NCBI GenBank assembly: GCA_046299415.1
Contig: JBKBII010000011.1
Span: forward strand, 31,756-95,755
Direction: 5' to 3'
Length of the DNA: 64,000 bases
From: JBKBII01 sp046299415
GTDB lineage: Bacteria; Pseudomonadota; Gammaproteobacteria; Ectothiorhodospirales; Ectothiorhodospiraceae
Shown here: piece by piece, positions 18,451 through 27,831 of the stretch
How the letters are laid out: every line of letters starts with the position of its first letter
How positions within the stretch are numbered: position 1 is the stretch's first letter
The notes under the pieces: model-generated
What the model saw: only the letters and a program-made list of their open reading frames with translations
Databases searched by the model: none
What the model was told of the DNA's origin: nothing
Position numbers and translations under genes: made by a program

Positions 18451-18724
18451 ACGCGACGTTCAAATCGTCAACCGACTGGGTCTGCATGCTCGTGCCGCCG
18501 CAAAATTCGTGCGTCTCGCATCAGAATTCAACGCAATGATATTCGTCGCCCGCGACGGCTTTGAGGTCAACGGCAAAAGCATCATGGGTGTCATGATGCT
18601 CGCCGCATCACGGGGCAGCACGATCCGACTGCGCGCGGTCGACGTTGACGAAAGTAATGACGCGGCGGCGGCGATCGATGCACTCGCAGCCCTGATTCAA
18701 AATCGCTTCGAAGAATCTGAATAG
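18431..18724 (+). CDS. ptsO: Phosphocarrier protein HPr (NPr-like)
   Basis: HPr passes phosphate from enzyme I to EIIA proteins. The His-15 motif is NRLGLHARAAAKFVRLAS, and the regulatory Ser-46 region NGKSIMGVMMLAAS is present, which is consistent with a cognate HprK upstream. The ATG at 18431 gives 97 residues, slightly above the normal 85-90. No ptsI or ptsP gene follows in the window. The symbol ptsO is used by analogy with the rpoN locus; ptsH would be equally defensible. Confidence 0.93.
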   Translation: MTPSNIERDVQIVNRLGLHARAAAKFVRLASEFNAMIFVARDGFEVNGKSIMGVMMLAASRGSTIRLRAVDVDESNDAAAAIDALAALIQNRFEESE

Positions 18725-19229
18725 CACCGCTGAAGTGCCATCCAAGGGCTGGCAATGGAACCGACAGCCAAGTAACCCCCCGACAGGCCGCGCAGGCCCA
18801 TCTTCGCAAGTGCCTGCGTAACACCCGCGTACTCGCTGCTAGGCTTGGCAGGTCTCGCGGCTTGAACGCCCTGCGCTACATTCCACTCGCAGCTTTCTGT
18901 GGCGCCTCCCTCGGAGGTCAACGCTCAACTCAGCCTGTTTACCCTTGCAAACACTTCCAAGTCGCGATCGAAACCCGACCACATGGCGTCGCTGACACGA
19001 TAATCGCGGCCGAACCCATCTGATTGAGGGCGCAATCGCCATGCCATCATCGGTGTGCCCTCGCGCTACAGAACACACCGACGAGCGCCTCGGGGGACGT
19101 TAGACTGCACCCGGGCACCGAGGCCAGTCTGGCCTCGAAACTCGACTTTTTTTGTTCCAACCGATGCATTACCAGACAGCCGAGATACCCGTGCCAAGAC
19201 TCGCACGCAGGACCAGCAAGTCGCGTCGA
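18725..19229. other. 505-base convergent intergenic region
   Basis: This lies between the ends of the HPr gene and hslO. I see no gene. The only strong structure is the hairpin at 19119-19137. Confidence 0.45.
19119..19153 (+). terminator. Possible distal terminator of the HPr transcript
   Basis: A perfect eight-pair hairpin CGAGGCCA-GTC-TGGCCTCG (19119-19137) is followed, after nine bases, by seven T (19147-19153). The gap before the T run and the 395-base distance from the HPr stop make termination uncertain. Confidence 0.35.
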
Positions 19230-20351
19230 TCAGTGCTGCCGGCCCGTATCCGTCGTGCCTGACTCCGCGAGGCGATGGTCAGCCTGGACGGTCTCGGGCG
19301 CGTGGCGCAACGCCTCAAGATCAACGGCATCGAACTCATAGCAGGTATTGCAGAACTCACAGGTCACGCTGACGCGTCCGTCATCGAGCAAGTCTTCGAC
19401 TTCCTCATCGCCGAGGGCGCGTAGCATGGCCTCGACTCGTGCCCGTGAACAACTGCATGCAAAGCGCAAAGGTGTCGACGCAAAGCGTCGTAGATCCTCC
19501 TCGGCGAAAAGCCGCCCGACGAGGGACTCGAACGGCAAACCGCAAAGTTCGTCATCACGCACCGTATCGGCCAGTATCGTCATGCGTTTCCAATCTTCGG
19601 TCGTCCGCGCCATAGGCGCGCCAGTGGAATCGGGCAGCCCCTGTATCAACAAACCGGCAGCTACGGCCTGTCGAGCATCATGACTCGCGGCAAGCCACAG
19701 CCGAGTTGGTAATTGTTCAGAAGCGGTAAAGTAGTGGTCGAGCGCCTCCGCCACGCACGTCATCCCATCGATCGCGACCACGCCCTGATATCGCTCGCCC
19801 CCCTCCAGACCGCGTGGCGGCTCGAGCGTGATGATCAACCTCGCTGGCGAACCCAGTAAATCAGACAAGCCCGGGATCTGGCCCGGCGCTGTTGTCGTGA
19901 ACGCACCCGGAACATCGGAAGTCGGGACAGTTGCAGTCGAGTGCGCCAGAGCCCGCTCAAAAGCCGCTTGCAAATCCGCAACTGCAACCCAATCCTCGGT
20001 ACTTCGCCAACCACCTCGCTCAGATGGATTGCTTTGCGCGTCGTCAGCGGTTGCTTCCACCGCCGGCCTGGCCAGCGCTCTCAGCCCTCCGGTGCGATCG
20101 GCCTGAGCCAGCAACATACGCACCGGCCCAGGGCCCGTCATCTGCACCAGCAACGACCCATCAAATTTCAACGTAGCGGACAACAGGGCAACGCCTGCCA
20201 TCAACTCGCCGAGTGCTTTGGCGACGATCGGCGGATAGGGGTGACGCGCCAACACCTCGCGCCAAGCATCTATGAGCTTCACATGCTCGGCGCGCACGCG
20301 CGTGCGCTCGACCAAAAAACGCGTCACAGCATCACCCATGTCCTCATTCAT
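19230..20351 (-). CDS. hslO: Redox-regulated chaperone Hsp33
   Basis: Hsp33 is a cytoplasmic holdase activated by oxidation of four zinc-binding Cys. The Cys pairs are seen as FACSCSR and VTCEFCNTCYEFDAVD, with an extra Cys in the second. The N-terminal chaperone domain includes LGELMAGVALLSATLKF and GPVRMLLAQAD. The ATG at 20351 (MNEDMGD) follows GGAG by seven bases, giving 373 residues, longer than the ~292 of E. coli. Insertions rich in Ala/Thr/Pro occur around residues 100-170. It ends the gat-side minus-strand gene run. Confidence 0.94.
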   Translation of the reverse strand: MNEDMGDAVTRFLVERTRVRAEHVKLIDAWREVLARHPYPPIVAKALGELMAGVALLSATLKFDGSLLVQMTGPGPVRMLLAQADRTGGLRALARPAVEATADDAQSNPSERGGWRSTEDWVAVADLQAAFERALAHSTATVPTSDVPGAFTTTAPGQIPGLSDLLGSPARLIITLEPPRGLEGGERYQGVVAIDGMTCVAEALDHYFTASEQLPTRLWLAASHDARQAVAAGLLIQGLPDSTGAPMARTTEDWKRMTILADTVRDDELCGLPFESLVGRLFAEEDLRRFASTPLRFACSCSRARVEAMLRALGDEEVEDLLDDGRVSVTCEFCNTCYEFDAVDLEALRHAPETVQADHRLAESGTTDTGRQH

Positions 20352-20399
20352 AAACTGACTCCTCGACGCCATGCGGCGGCACCGCGCCGAGCGACGACC

Positions 20400-21833
20400 T
20401 CACTCATCCAGCAAAGCCTTGAGACGCTCATTGACTTGCGCCGGGTTGGCCTGCCCCTGCGTGGCTTTCATGACCTGCCCGACGAAGAACCCGAACAGCT
20501 TATCTTTGCCAGAGCGGTACTGCTCGAGCTGCTTCGGATTCGCTGCCATAACCTCGCGAATCACAGTATCGATCGCAGCGCTGTCTGTGATCTGCTTGAG
20601 TCCGCGCGCGGCAATGATTGAATCCGCATCACCATCACCGGCCCACATCGCCTCAAAAACATCCTTGGCGATCTTGCCCGAAATGGTGTCATCTTCGATC
20701 CGAACGAGAAGTCCCGCGAGCGCCGCAGCATCAACCGGCGCAGACTCGAGCTCGAGTCCCGCCTTGTTCAAAGCTCCGAGGTACTCGCCCATGACCCAGT
20801 TCGCTGCGAGCTTGGCGTCAGCGACACCCCGCGCAACGGCTTCGTAGAAATCCGCGAGTTCGCGTGTCGCCGTGAGCACTGCAGCGTCATAGCTCGACAA
20901 ACCGTATTGCGCGGTAAAACGAGCCTTTTTCGCATCTGGCAGCTCCGGCATCATCACCCGTACACGCTCAATGTCGGCCGGCTCGATCACCAGAGGCAGC
21001 AGGTCGGGGTCGGGAAAATATCGATAGTCGTTGGCCTCTTCCTTCGACCGCATTGAGCGCGTCTCGCCACGATCAGGGTCGTAAAGGCGCGTTTCCTGGA
21101 CCACGGTACCGCCTGATTCGATCAACTCGATCTGACGTTCGACCTCAAACTCGATGGCCTTTTCAACGAAGCGAAACGAGTTCAGATTCTTGATCTCGGC
21201 TCGTGTCCCAAACGCCGCCTGCCCCACCGGACGCACCGAAACGTTGGCATCGCAGCGAAAACTGCCTTCCTGCATATTGCCGTCACAGATTTCGAGATAA
21301 CGCACCAGCGCATGGAGTTTTTTCATGTACGCGACGGCCTCGACCGCCGAGCGCATTTCCGGCTCGGACACGATCTCGAGCAGAGGCGTTCCGGCGCGAT
21401 TCAGATCGATCCCCGTCTCGCGCTCAAAGCCTTCATGCAAACTTTTGCCCGCGTCTTCTTCTAGATGCGCACGCGTGATTCCGACGCGCTTGGTCGCGCC
21501 ATCAGGCAACTCGATATCAAGATATCCGCCCGCGACCACAGGCAAATCGAACTGCGAGATCTGATAACCCTTCGGGAGATCTGGATAAAAATAATTTTTG
21601 CGCGCAAACACCGAGCGCGGCGCGACCGTCGCATTGATCGCGAGCCCCAGACGAATGGCCTTTTCAACCGCCTGCGCATTGAGGACCGGCAAGACGCCTG
21701 GCAAGCCGAGATCAACGGCACAGGCCTGGCGGTTTGGCTCCGCGCCGTACGCTGTCGACGCCCCGGAGAATATTTTTGAACGTGTGTTGAGCTGGGCATG
21801 AATCTCCAGCCCGATGACCGTCTCCCACTGCAT
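20400..21833 (-). CDS. gatB: Asp-tRNA(Asn)/Glu-tRNA(Gln) amidotransferase subunit B
   Basis: GatB binds the misacylated tRNA and activates it for amidation. The start MQWETVIGLEIHAQLNTRSK and the motif SFRCDANVSVRP are characteristic, as are YRYFPDPDLLPL and the C-terminal YqeY-like tail with NPAQVNERLKALL. The ATG at 21833 has GGAG upstream and gives 477 residues, the normal size. It lies 26 bases after gatA. Confidence 0.97.
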   Translation of the reverse strand: MQWETVIGLEIHAQLNTRSKIFSGASTAYGAEPNRQACAVDLGLPGVLPVLNAQAVEKAIRLGLAINATVAPRSVFARKNYFYPDLPKGYQISQFDLPVVAGGYLDIELPDGATKRVGITRAHLEEDAGKSLHEGFERETGIDLNRAGTPLLEIVSEPEMRSAVEAVAYMKKLHALVRYLEICDGNMQEGSFRCDANVSVRPVGQAAFGTRAEIKNLNSFRFVEKAIEFEVERQIELIESGGTVVQETRLYDPDRGETRSMRSKEEANDYRYFPDPDLLPLVIEPADIERVRVMMPELPDAKKARFTAQYGLSSYDAAVLTATRELADFYEAVARGVADAKLAANWVMGEYLGALNKAGLELESAPVDAAALAGLLVRIEDDTISGKIAKDVFEAMWAGDGDADSIIAARGLKQITDSAAIDTVIREVMAANPKQLEQYRSGKDKLFGFFVGQVMKATQGQANPAQVNERLKALLDE

Positions 21834-21859
21834 GCTAGTGCTCCGTTCGCCAGCGCCAA

Positions 21860-23335
21860 TCACGCGAGATCGGCAGCGTAAGCCGCCGGCACGCGTCGAT
21901 GAAAATCGGTGGCCGACTGCCACGCATGAGCAATATTCAGCAGTCGCGCCTCATCAAAATATCGGCCAATCAACTGAGCGCCCACAGGCAAGCCGTCGAC
22001 AAAACCGGCCGGCATCGACAATGCTGGCAAACCCGCGAGGTTGATCGCGATCGTGTACACGTCGGAGAGATACATCTGGACCGGATCGGTCTGCTTAGCG
22101 CCTCGATCAAAAGCCACTTCCGGCGCAGTCGGTCCGAGTAGCACATCGACATGTTCGAAGGCTCGGCGAAAATCCTCGGCGATCAGGCGCCGCACTTTTT
22201 GCGCTTTCAGATAATACGCGTCGAAGTAGCCCGCCGAGAGCACATACGTCCCGACCAGAATGCGCCGCTTCACTTCCGCGCCAAACCCTTCTGCACGGGA
22301 ACGACAGTAAAGATCGTGCAGGTTGACCGGCGACTCGCAACGATGACCGAAGCGCACGCCATCCATGCGGGCCAGGTTCGACGAACACTCGGCTGGCGCG
22401 ATCACGTAGTACGCCGGAACCGACAATCGCATGTTGGGCAAATCCACCTCAACGGGGACCGCCCCAAGGTCGATCAAACCATCGCGCACCGCATCGATGC
22501 GTGCACGAATCGATTCATCGAGCGAATCATCGAAAAACGGTTTCGGCAACCCGACGCGCAAACCCTGCAACGAATCGCCAAGGCGAGCGGTGTAGTCCTC
22601 GGCGGGGCGCTCGATACTGGTCGAATCCCGCGGATCAAAACCCGCCATCACGTTGAGCAGGTGCCCGCAATCCTCGGCAGACGCGGCCATCGGCCCGCCC
22701 TGATCGAGACTCGAAGCAAAAGCGATCATGCCGTAGCGGGACACGAGTCCGTAACTGGGTTTCAAGCCCGTGACGCCGCAGAACGCCGCTGGCTGCCGAA
22801 TCGACCCCCCCGTATCGGTTCCGGATGCCCCCGGCGCCAAACGCGCTGCGACGACGGCAGCAGACCCGCCTGACGAGCCCCCAGGCACGCGCTGCAAGTC
22901 CCAAGGGTTGGCGACCGGTCCATAGAACGACGTCTCGTTCGACGAGCCCATCGCGAACTCGTCCATGTTGGTCTTACCGAGCATTACGCAGCCGGCCTGG
23001 GCCATGCGCTCAACGACGGTCGCTGAGTACGGCGCGACAAACGAATCCAGCATTTTGGAACCGCAGGCCGTCCGAATACCCTCAGTGCAAAAAATATCTT
23101 TGTGCGCGATCGGCATCCCAAGCAGCGCGCCGCGTTCACCTCGCGCTCGACGCTCATCAGCGGCTCGCGCCTGTGCGAGGGCTTGCTCGGCCGTCACGGT
23201 CACAAAACCGTTCAGATCGCCATTGCTGCGGTCGATACGCGCGAGGAAGTGCTCCGTCAGCTCAACCGAACTGACATCGCTGCGCTCGAGCCGCTGGCTC
23301 CACTCGCTCAATGTAGGACTTGAAACGTCACTCAT
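21860..23335 (-). CDS. gatA: Asp-tRNA(Asn)/Glu-tRNA(Gln) amidotransferase subunit A
   Basis: GatA is the amidase subunit that releases ammonia from glutamine. The Ser-cisSer-Lys catalytic set is visible: Lys in GMPIAHKDIFCTEG, Ser in VPGGSSGGSAAVVAA, and GTDTGGSIRQPAAFCG. The C-terminal NLAGLPALSMPAGFVDGLPV is typical. Length is 491 residues, close to the family norm. A 258-base spacer separates it from gatC, which is longer than usual within gatCAB. Confidence 0.97.
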   Translation of the reverse strand: MSDVSSPTLSEWSQRLERSDVSSVELTEHFLARIDRSNGDLNGFVTVTAEQALAQARAADERRARGERGALLGMPIAHKDIFCTEGIRTACGSKMLDSFVAPYSATVVERMAQAGCVMLGKTNMDEFAMGSSNETSFYGPVANPWDLQRVPGGSSGGSAAVVAARLAPGASGTDTGGSIRQPAAFCGVTGLKPSYGLVSRYGMIAFASSLDQGGPMAASAEDCGHLLNVMAGFDPRDSTSIERPAEDYTARLGDSLQGLRVGLPKPFFDDSLDESIRARIDAVRDGLIDLGAVPVEVDLPNMRLSVPAYYVIAPAECSSNLARMDGVRFGHRCESPVNLHDLYCRSRAEGFGAEVKRRILVGTYVLSAGYFDAYYLKAQKVRRLIAEDFRRAFEHVDVLLGPTAPEVAFDRGAKQTDPVQMYLSDVYTIAINLAGLPALSMPAGFVDGLPVGAQLIGRYFDEARLLNIAHAWQSATDFHRRVPAAYAADLA

Positions 23336-23593
23336 GCAGCAGGTTTCCCCAAATCACCAATTCAAAAACCAACCCAAAAGGCCGCCGAACATTCAAGCCG
23401 CTGAACGTCACGACGCGTATTACCCAACGTCCTCATGTCGCGCCGACGATCGCACCCCTGTGCCTGAGGCGAACCTACTTTTTGGTCGCATCATGACCAG
23501 TGCTCGACCATTGCCGGGTGCGCACGATGCCCGTGCAAGTTTCGAACAGCTGACAACGAGCACGATCGGCACCACCGACTGAGCAACAACACC

Positions 23594-23881
23594 TCACTCG
23601 ATGACCTTCGGCACCAGATACAACCCGGCATCAACCGCGGGCGCGATCGCTTGAAACGCCTCACGCTGATCCGGCTCAGTAACCGTATCGGGCCGCAGCC
23701 GCTGCACCGCATCAAGCGGATGCGCCATCGGAGCAACCTCATCGGCGTCGGCCTGTTCGAGTTGATCAACGAAACAGAGAATGTCTTCAAGGCTCGCCTG
23801 AAGAGCCGCCAACTCGTCGTCACTCACAGCGATACGCGCCAAATCAGCAACCTTCGCCACGCCCGCCTGATCGAGATGCAT
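23594..23881 (-). CDS. gatC: Asp-tRNA(Asn)/Glu-tRNA(Gln) amidotransferase subunit C
   Basis: GatC is the small subunit holding GatA and GatB together. The 95-residue sequence shows the family pattern VAKVADLARIAVSDDELAAL, then DILCFVDQLEQADADEVAPM and LRPDTVTEPDQREAFQAIAP, ending in LYLVPKVIE. The ribosome site GAGGAT lies eight bases before the ATG. It is divergent from mreB across a 790-base region. Confidence 0.95.
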   Translation of the reverse strand: MHLDQAGVAKVADLARIAVSDDELAALQASLEDILCFVDQLEQADADEVAPMAHPLDAVQRLRPDTVTEPDQREAFQAIAPAVDAGLYLVPKVIE

Positions 23882-24671
23882 AGTTTGATCCTCGTGTATA
23901 TCCGTTACTGAGCTGATCGGTCGTTCAACTGGCTCGTCGCCTGACCTGTTGGCCCGGCCGACCCCGGCTCATTTTCTTAAAGAACGGGAAACCCCGACCA
24001 CAACCAGCCGAAAAAAAAGCCGGGCCGACCCTCATGCCTCACGACGTGCAAAACGCCGGGCATCACACGGCCTGACGAGGCATCGTGTCTCAGTCATCGC
24101 ACGCCTGTTAATCGCAAGCCAGTTCAACAAGCCACCATCACTCGACCGATGGCGATCATACCAACCCTACCCCAACTCGACCCGCCAGTAACAAATACAC
24201 TCGGGGCAAGCTCCGAACACTTGCCGATGTTTCACCAAGCATCACCGGCAGGGGAACATTGATGCCAGAGTCAGACCCGTCTGCGGCGGTGAAGCGAGGC
24301 TTGCGCTTGAATGTCCGCGACGGCCGCGACCGCTTTACCGCCTCCACAAGCTCAAGAGATTCCTTAATGGTTCCACAGATCGAGTTCATCCGGTCAACAC
24401 GAGTCAATACCACGAAAAAATCGCCACGGACGTCACATCGCTGATACGACGACAAACCGGCTCGATCAACCCTCCGATGAAATGCGCCCGGTATGCGCTG
24501 GAACTCGCGGCAAAGTCCCGGCCCAGCGAGCAAAGCAGACCCAAACGACTGCCGACAAAACAGCGATAAATCCTGCAACTCGCGCTTGAAGATTGCCGTC
24601 ACGAAGACCCCCTTGATAGAGTGCCGTCTTTCTCGAGCACATCTGCTCCGCGATTCCGGTGGCCTCCTGCA
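23882..24671. other. 790-base divergent region between gatC and mreB
   Basis: Promoters of both gene sets should be here. On the minus strand TTGAAC lies upstream of TATACA close to the gatC ribosome site, but the spacing (22) is poor. On the plus strand TTGAAG near 24586 precedes an AT-richer TTGATAGAG. A run of eight A (about 24010-24017) lies next to GCCGGGCCGACC. No convincing gene is seen. Confidence 0.4.
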
Positions 24672-25718
24672 ATGTTCAAACGCCTGTCTGGTTTGTTTTC
24701 CAACGACATCTCGATCGACCTCGGGACTGCCAACACGCTCATTTACATGCGCGGGCAAGGCATCGTCCTCGACGAACCCTCGGTCGTCGCCATCCGGCAG
24801 GACCGTGGGCCGGGCGGTCCACGTTCGATCGAAGCGGTCGGCGTCGACGCCAAAAAGATGCTCGGACGCACACCGGAAAACGTCGTCACGATCCGGCCTT
24901 TGAAAGACGGCGTCATCGCCGACTTCACCACCACCGAAAAGATGCTGCAGTACTTCATCAAGAAGGTGCATGAGCGGCGCATCTTCCGCCCCAGTCCACG
25001 CGTGCTCGTGTGCGTGCCCTGCGGCGCCACCCAGGTCGAACGACGCGCGATTCGCGAGTCGGCCTTCGGCGCCGGCGCCCGCAAGGTCTATCTCCTGCAA
25101 GAGCCAGTGGCCGCGGCGATCGGAGCAGGAATTCCGCTTGACGAAGCCATCGGCTCGATGGTGCTCGACATCGGCGGAGGCACGTCCGAAGTCGCCGTAC
25201 TGTCGATGAACGGCATCGTCTACTCCGAATCCGTTCGCATCGGCGGTGATACCTTCGACGAAGCGATCATGGCCTACGTGCGACGCAATTACGGCATTCT
25301 GATCGGGGAAGCCACCGCGGAGCGCATCAAGCACACGATCGGGTCCGCTTATCCCGGCAAAGAGCTGCTCGAAATCGAGGTCAAGGGACGTAACCTTGCC
25401 GAGGGGATTCCCCGGTCGTTCACGTTGAACTCCAACGAAATCCGGGAGGCGCTTCAAGATCCGCTTGTCGGCATCGTCTCAGCCGTGCGTACGGCTCTCG
25501 AACAAACGCCGCCAGAACTCGGCTCCGACGTCGCCGAACGTGGCATCGTGTTGACCGGTGGTGGTGCCCTGCTACAGCACATCGATCGCTTGATCATGGA
25601 AGAGACGGGCATCCCGGTCGTCATCGCAGACGACCCATTGACTTGCGTCGCGCGCGGCGGTGGACGCGTCCTCGAAATGCTCGACGAACGGCGCGTCGAC
25701 TTCCTCTCGACCGAATAA
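24672..25718 (+). CDS. mreB: Rod-shape-determining actin MreB
   Basis: MreB forms membrane-bound filaments that guide sidewall peptidoglycan synthesis. Actin-fold signatures are ISIDLGTANTLIYMRGQGIV (phosphate 1), MVLDIGGGTSEVAVLSMNGI (phosphate 2) and GIVLTGGGALLQHIDRLI (adenosine). The N-terminal MFKRLSGLFSND is the amphipathic membrane-targeting helix. The ATG at 24672 gives 348 residues (347 in E. coli). mreC and mreD follow. Confidence 0.98.
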   Translation: MFKRLSGLFSNDISIDLGTANTLIYMRGQGIVLDEPSVVAIRQDRGPGGPRSIEAVGVDAKKMLGRTPENVVTIRPLKDGVIADFTTTEKMLQYFIKKVHERRIFRPSPRVLVCVPCGATQVERRAIRESAFGAGARKVYLLQEPVAAAIGAGIPLDEAIGSMVLDIGGGTSEVAVLSMNGIVYSESVRIGGDTFDEAIMAYVRRNYGILIGEATAERIKHTIGSAYPGKELLEIEVKGRNLAEGIPRSFTLNSNEIREALQDPLVGIVSAVRTALEQTPPELGSDVAERGIVLTGGGALLQHIDRLIMEETGIPVVIADDPLTCVARGGGRVLEMLDERRVDFLSTE

Positions 25719-26090
25719 ACAATCACCCGCGTCTTGGATGTCCCTGATCGGCTGCATCATGCAAGCAGTTTCCGGCGCGTCCATTCGCACCCAGTCCGCC
25801 TTCGAGAAAGCGCGAACTCGCAACATCGATCGTCATCAACGTCAGGTCACGACGCGCGTCTCGATGCCGCCCACCCGTCGCCGCGGCACACTCTTCGAGT
25901 GGCGTAGCCGAGTCAATCACCGGGTGACTTCGATGGGTCAAGTGCCGCGGACGATCGGGCCGGATGCCTCGTGAACTGATGCATGGCATCAGCCATGGCA
26001 TTAGCTGCAATAAGGACGCGACGCCGACGCCGTGCCCCAACGCGTATGGTGTTCCGCGATAACTTAACCGTTCCGCCAGCCGAGCTTCGC
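25719..26090. other. 372-base spacer between mreB and mreC
   Basis: This is long for an mreBC spacer. A seven-pair hairpin CTGATGC-ATG-GCATCAG occupies 25976-25992 with no T run after it. Open frames extend into it upstream of mreC, but the best match to the family start is at 26091. Confidence 0.4.
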
Positions 26091-27092
26091 ATGGCCAAAC
26101 CGCTGTTCCGACTGGGCACCGCGCCGGCATTTCGTTTGCTGGTTGCAGTTTTTTTGGGTCTCGCGCTGATCGCGATCGACCAGCGCTACAACCAGCTCAG
26201 CACCGCCCGCTACGTCGTTGCCAGCGTCCTGCACCCGCTGCAACTCGCTGCCGAAGCGCCAATGCGCTTGTTCCGGGGGCTTGGAAGCTCGTGGACCCAA
26301 CAGCAAAACCTAGTCCTGGAAAACAAACTTCTGCGGGACGAGCTGCTTGAACTTCGAGCACGACAGCTCCGCTACGAGGCTCTGCGCGATGAAAACGAGC
26401 GCCTGCGCGCGATGCTCAACGCGTCGACGCGGCACGACGACCGGGTTCAGATTGCGCGCCTGATTGCTGTCGATCTCGACCCATTCCGGCATCAGATCGC
26501 TCTCAATCGCGGCAATCGCGACGACGTCTACGTGGGACAACCCGTGCTGCACGCAGAGGGCATCATCGGCCAAGTCATCGAGGTGTATCGCAACCACTCG
26601 ATCGCCATCCTCATCTCTGACCCCGGGCATGCCCTGCCGGTGGTCAATGCCCGCACCGAGCTCCGCGCCATTCTTGTCGGCACTGGTAATCCGAGAGAGC
26701 TGATCCTGCGCCATATCCCCGTTCAGGAAGACCTGCAGATCGGCGACGTCCTCCGCACATCGGGGCTCGACGGGCGTTTCCCTCCGGACTATCCAGTTGC
26801 CGTCGTCACCGAGATCGAACCGGCGACCGGCGACCCGTTTCTGCGCGTCAAGGCCGAGCCTCTGGCGGCGCTGGACCGTTCCCGCGAGGCTCTGCTTCTG
26901 TGGCCCAAGCCCGAGTCACTGGCCCCCCCCCGCCCTCGGGTCGATAACGATCCCGAAGACGGCCACGACGCAGATCCATCGAGCAACGCCGGACTCCGCG
27001 GGTCAACGAGCCCCCACAACTCACTGCCTGACGAAAACGCAACAGCGCGCGGCGATGCGCCGTCCAACCCGGCCGACGGCGCAGGCGAGTAA
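26091..27092 (+). CDS. mreC: Rod-shape-determining protein MreC
   Basis: MreC is a bitopic inner-membrane scaffold of the elongasome. The chosen start (MAKPLFRLGTAPAFRLLVAV) aligns with the E. coli form and is followed by one membrane helix (residues ~14-32). A coiled coil covers about residues 65-110 (LVLENKLLRDELLELRARQL). The beta domain has VYVGQPVLHAEGIIGQVIEV and GLDGRFPPDYPVAVV. A low-complexity acidic tail ends the protein. An in-frame ATG at 26046 would add 15 residues. Confidence 0.94.
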   Translation: MAKPLFRLGTAPAFRLLVAVFLGLALIAIDQRYNQLSTARYVVASVLHPLQLAAEAPMRLFRGLGSSWTQQQNLVLENKLLRDELLELRARQLRYEALRDENERLRAMLNASTRHDDRVQIARLIAVDLDPFRHQIALNRGNRDDVYVGQPVLHAEGIIGQVIEVYRNHSIAILISDPGHALPVVNARTELRAILVGTGNPRELILRHIPVQEDLQIGDVLRTSGLDGRFPPDYPVAVVTEIEPATGDPFLRVKAEPLAALDRSREALLLWPKPESLAPPRPRVDNDPEDGHDADPSSNAGLRGSTSPHNSLPDENATARGDAPSNPADGAGE

Positions 27093-27097
27093 GCACG

Positions 27098-27580
27098 ATG
27101 CGCGTCCTATCGATCGTCGCGGCGACGCTGCTCCTTGCGATCCTTTTGTCGATCATGGCGTGGCCATCACCGTGGCATCACATGGCGCCGATGTGGACAC
27201 TCCTGGTGCTGATCTATTGGGCTACGGCGTTTCCACGCCGCGTCGGCGTTCTCGCAGGTTTCGCGACGGGTCTGATCCTCGACGCCCTACAAGGCAGCAC
27301 CTTTGGCGTTCACGCGATTCCGCTCGCACTCGGTTGTTATATCGCCATCTCGATCCATTCCCGGATGCGCCTCGCACCGGTCTGGCAACAGGCAATCATC
27401 GTGCTGCTGATTGCGTTTTTGGTTCGCGGGCTGGAACTCTGGTTGCGCGGCGCGCTCGGAGCGCCGGTTGACGCCGCGTGGTTTGCGATTGCCCCGCTCA
27501 CCACCGCGCTTCTCTGGCCCGTTGTTTTTTGGAGTCTTCGCAGCGTCAGGCGTAGCCTTCTGCTACATCTGATCGAGTGA
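27098..27580 (+). CDS. mreD: Rod-shape-determining protein MreD
   Basis: MreD is a small polytopic membrane protein of the elongasome. The 160 residues form about five hydrophobic helices. RRVGVLAGFATGLILDALQG followed by STFGVHAIPLALGCY is the family signature. It starts five bases after the mreC stop and is the last gene of the run; rodA and the PBP2 gene are not found downstream in this window. Confidence 0.95.
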   Translation: MRVLSIVAATLLLAILLSIMAWPSPWHHMAPMWTLLVLIYWATAFPRRVGVLAGFATGLILDALQGSTFGVHAIPLALGCYIAISIHSRMRLAPVWQQAIIVLLIAFLVRGLELWLRGALGAPVDAAWFAIAPLTTALLWPVVFWSLRSVRRSLLLHLIE

Positions 27581-27831
27581 CCCAAACTGATTGGGCGCAG
27601 GTCTCAGATTAACCTTTGAGCGTGGATTGGCCCGCCGAGTCACTCGTTCAGCACCATGACCGAGGTCGCTGGGATCGCGCACCCATCTCCAGACACTCAT
27701 CGGCGTCAACGCCAGCGATGCAACTGGTATCAAGCGAGCGGCGCAAGCGCGAAAATCGCCATCTGTTGCCGATCTAAAGAGCAACACGACCGAACGAATC
27801 ACAGACACCGTATTAGCCACGAGCCGAGCCT

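Noticed and set aside
18839..19078. Possible small gene in the HPr-hslO spacer
   Set aside because: No start signal or motif, and composition is unlike the neighbouring genes.
23954..24040. Possible terminator at the A8 run upstream of gatC
   Set aside because: On the minus strand the T run is preceded only by a weak stem, and there is no upstream gene on that strand to terminate.
24156..25457. Long minus-strand frame (433 codons) opposite mreB
   Set aside because: It is antisense to the clearly conserved mreB and has no motif; long shadow frames are common in this GC-rich DNA.
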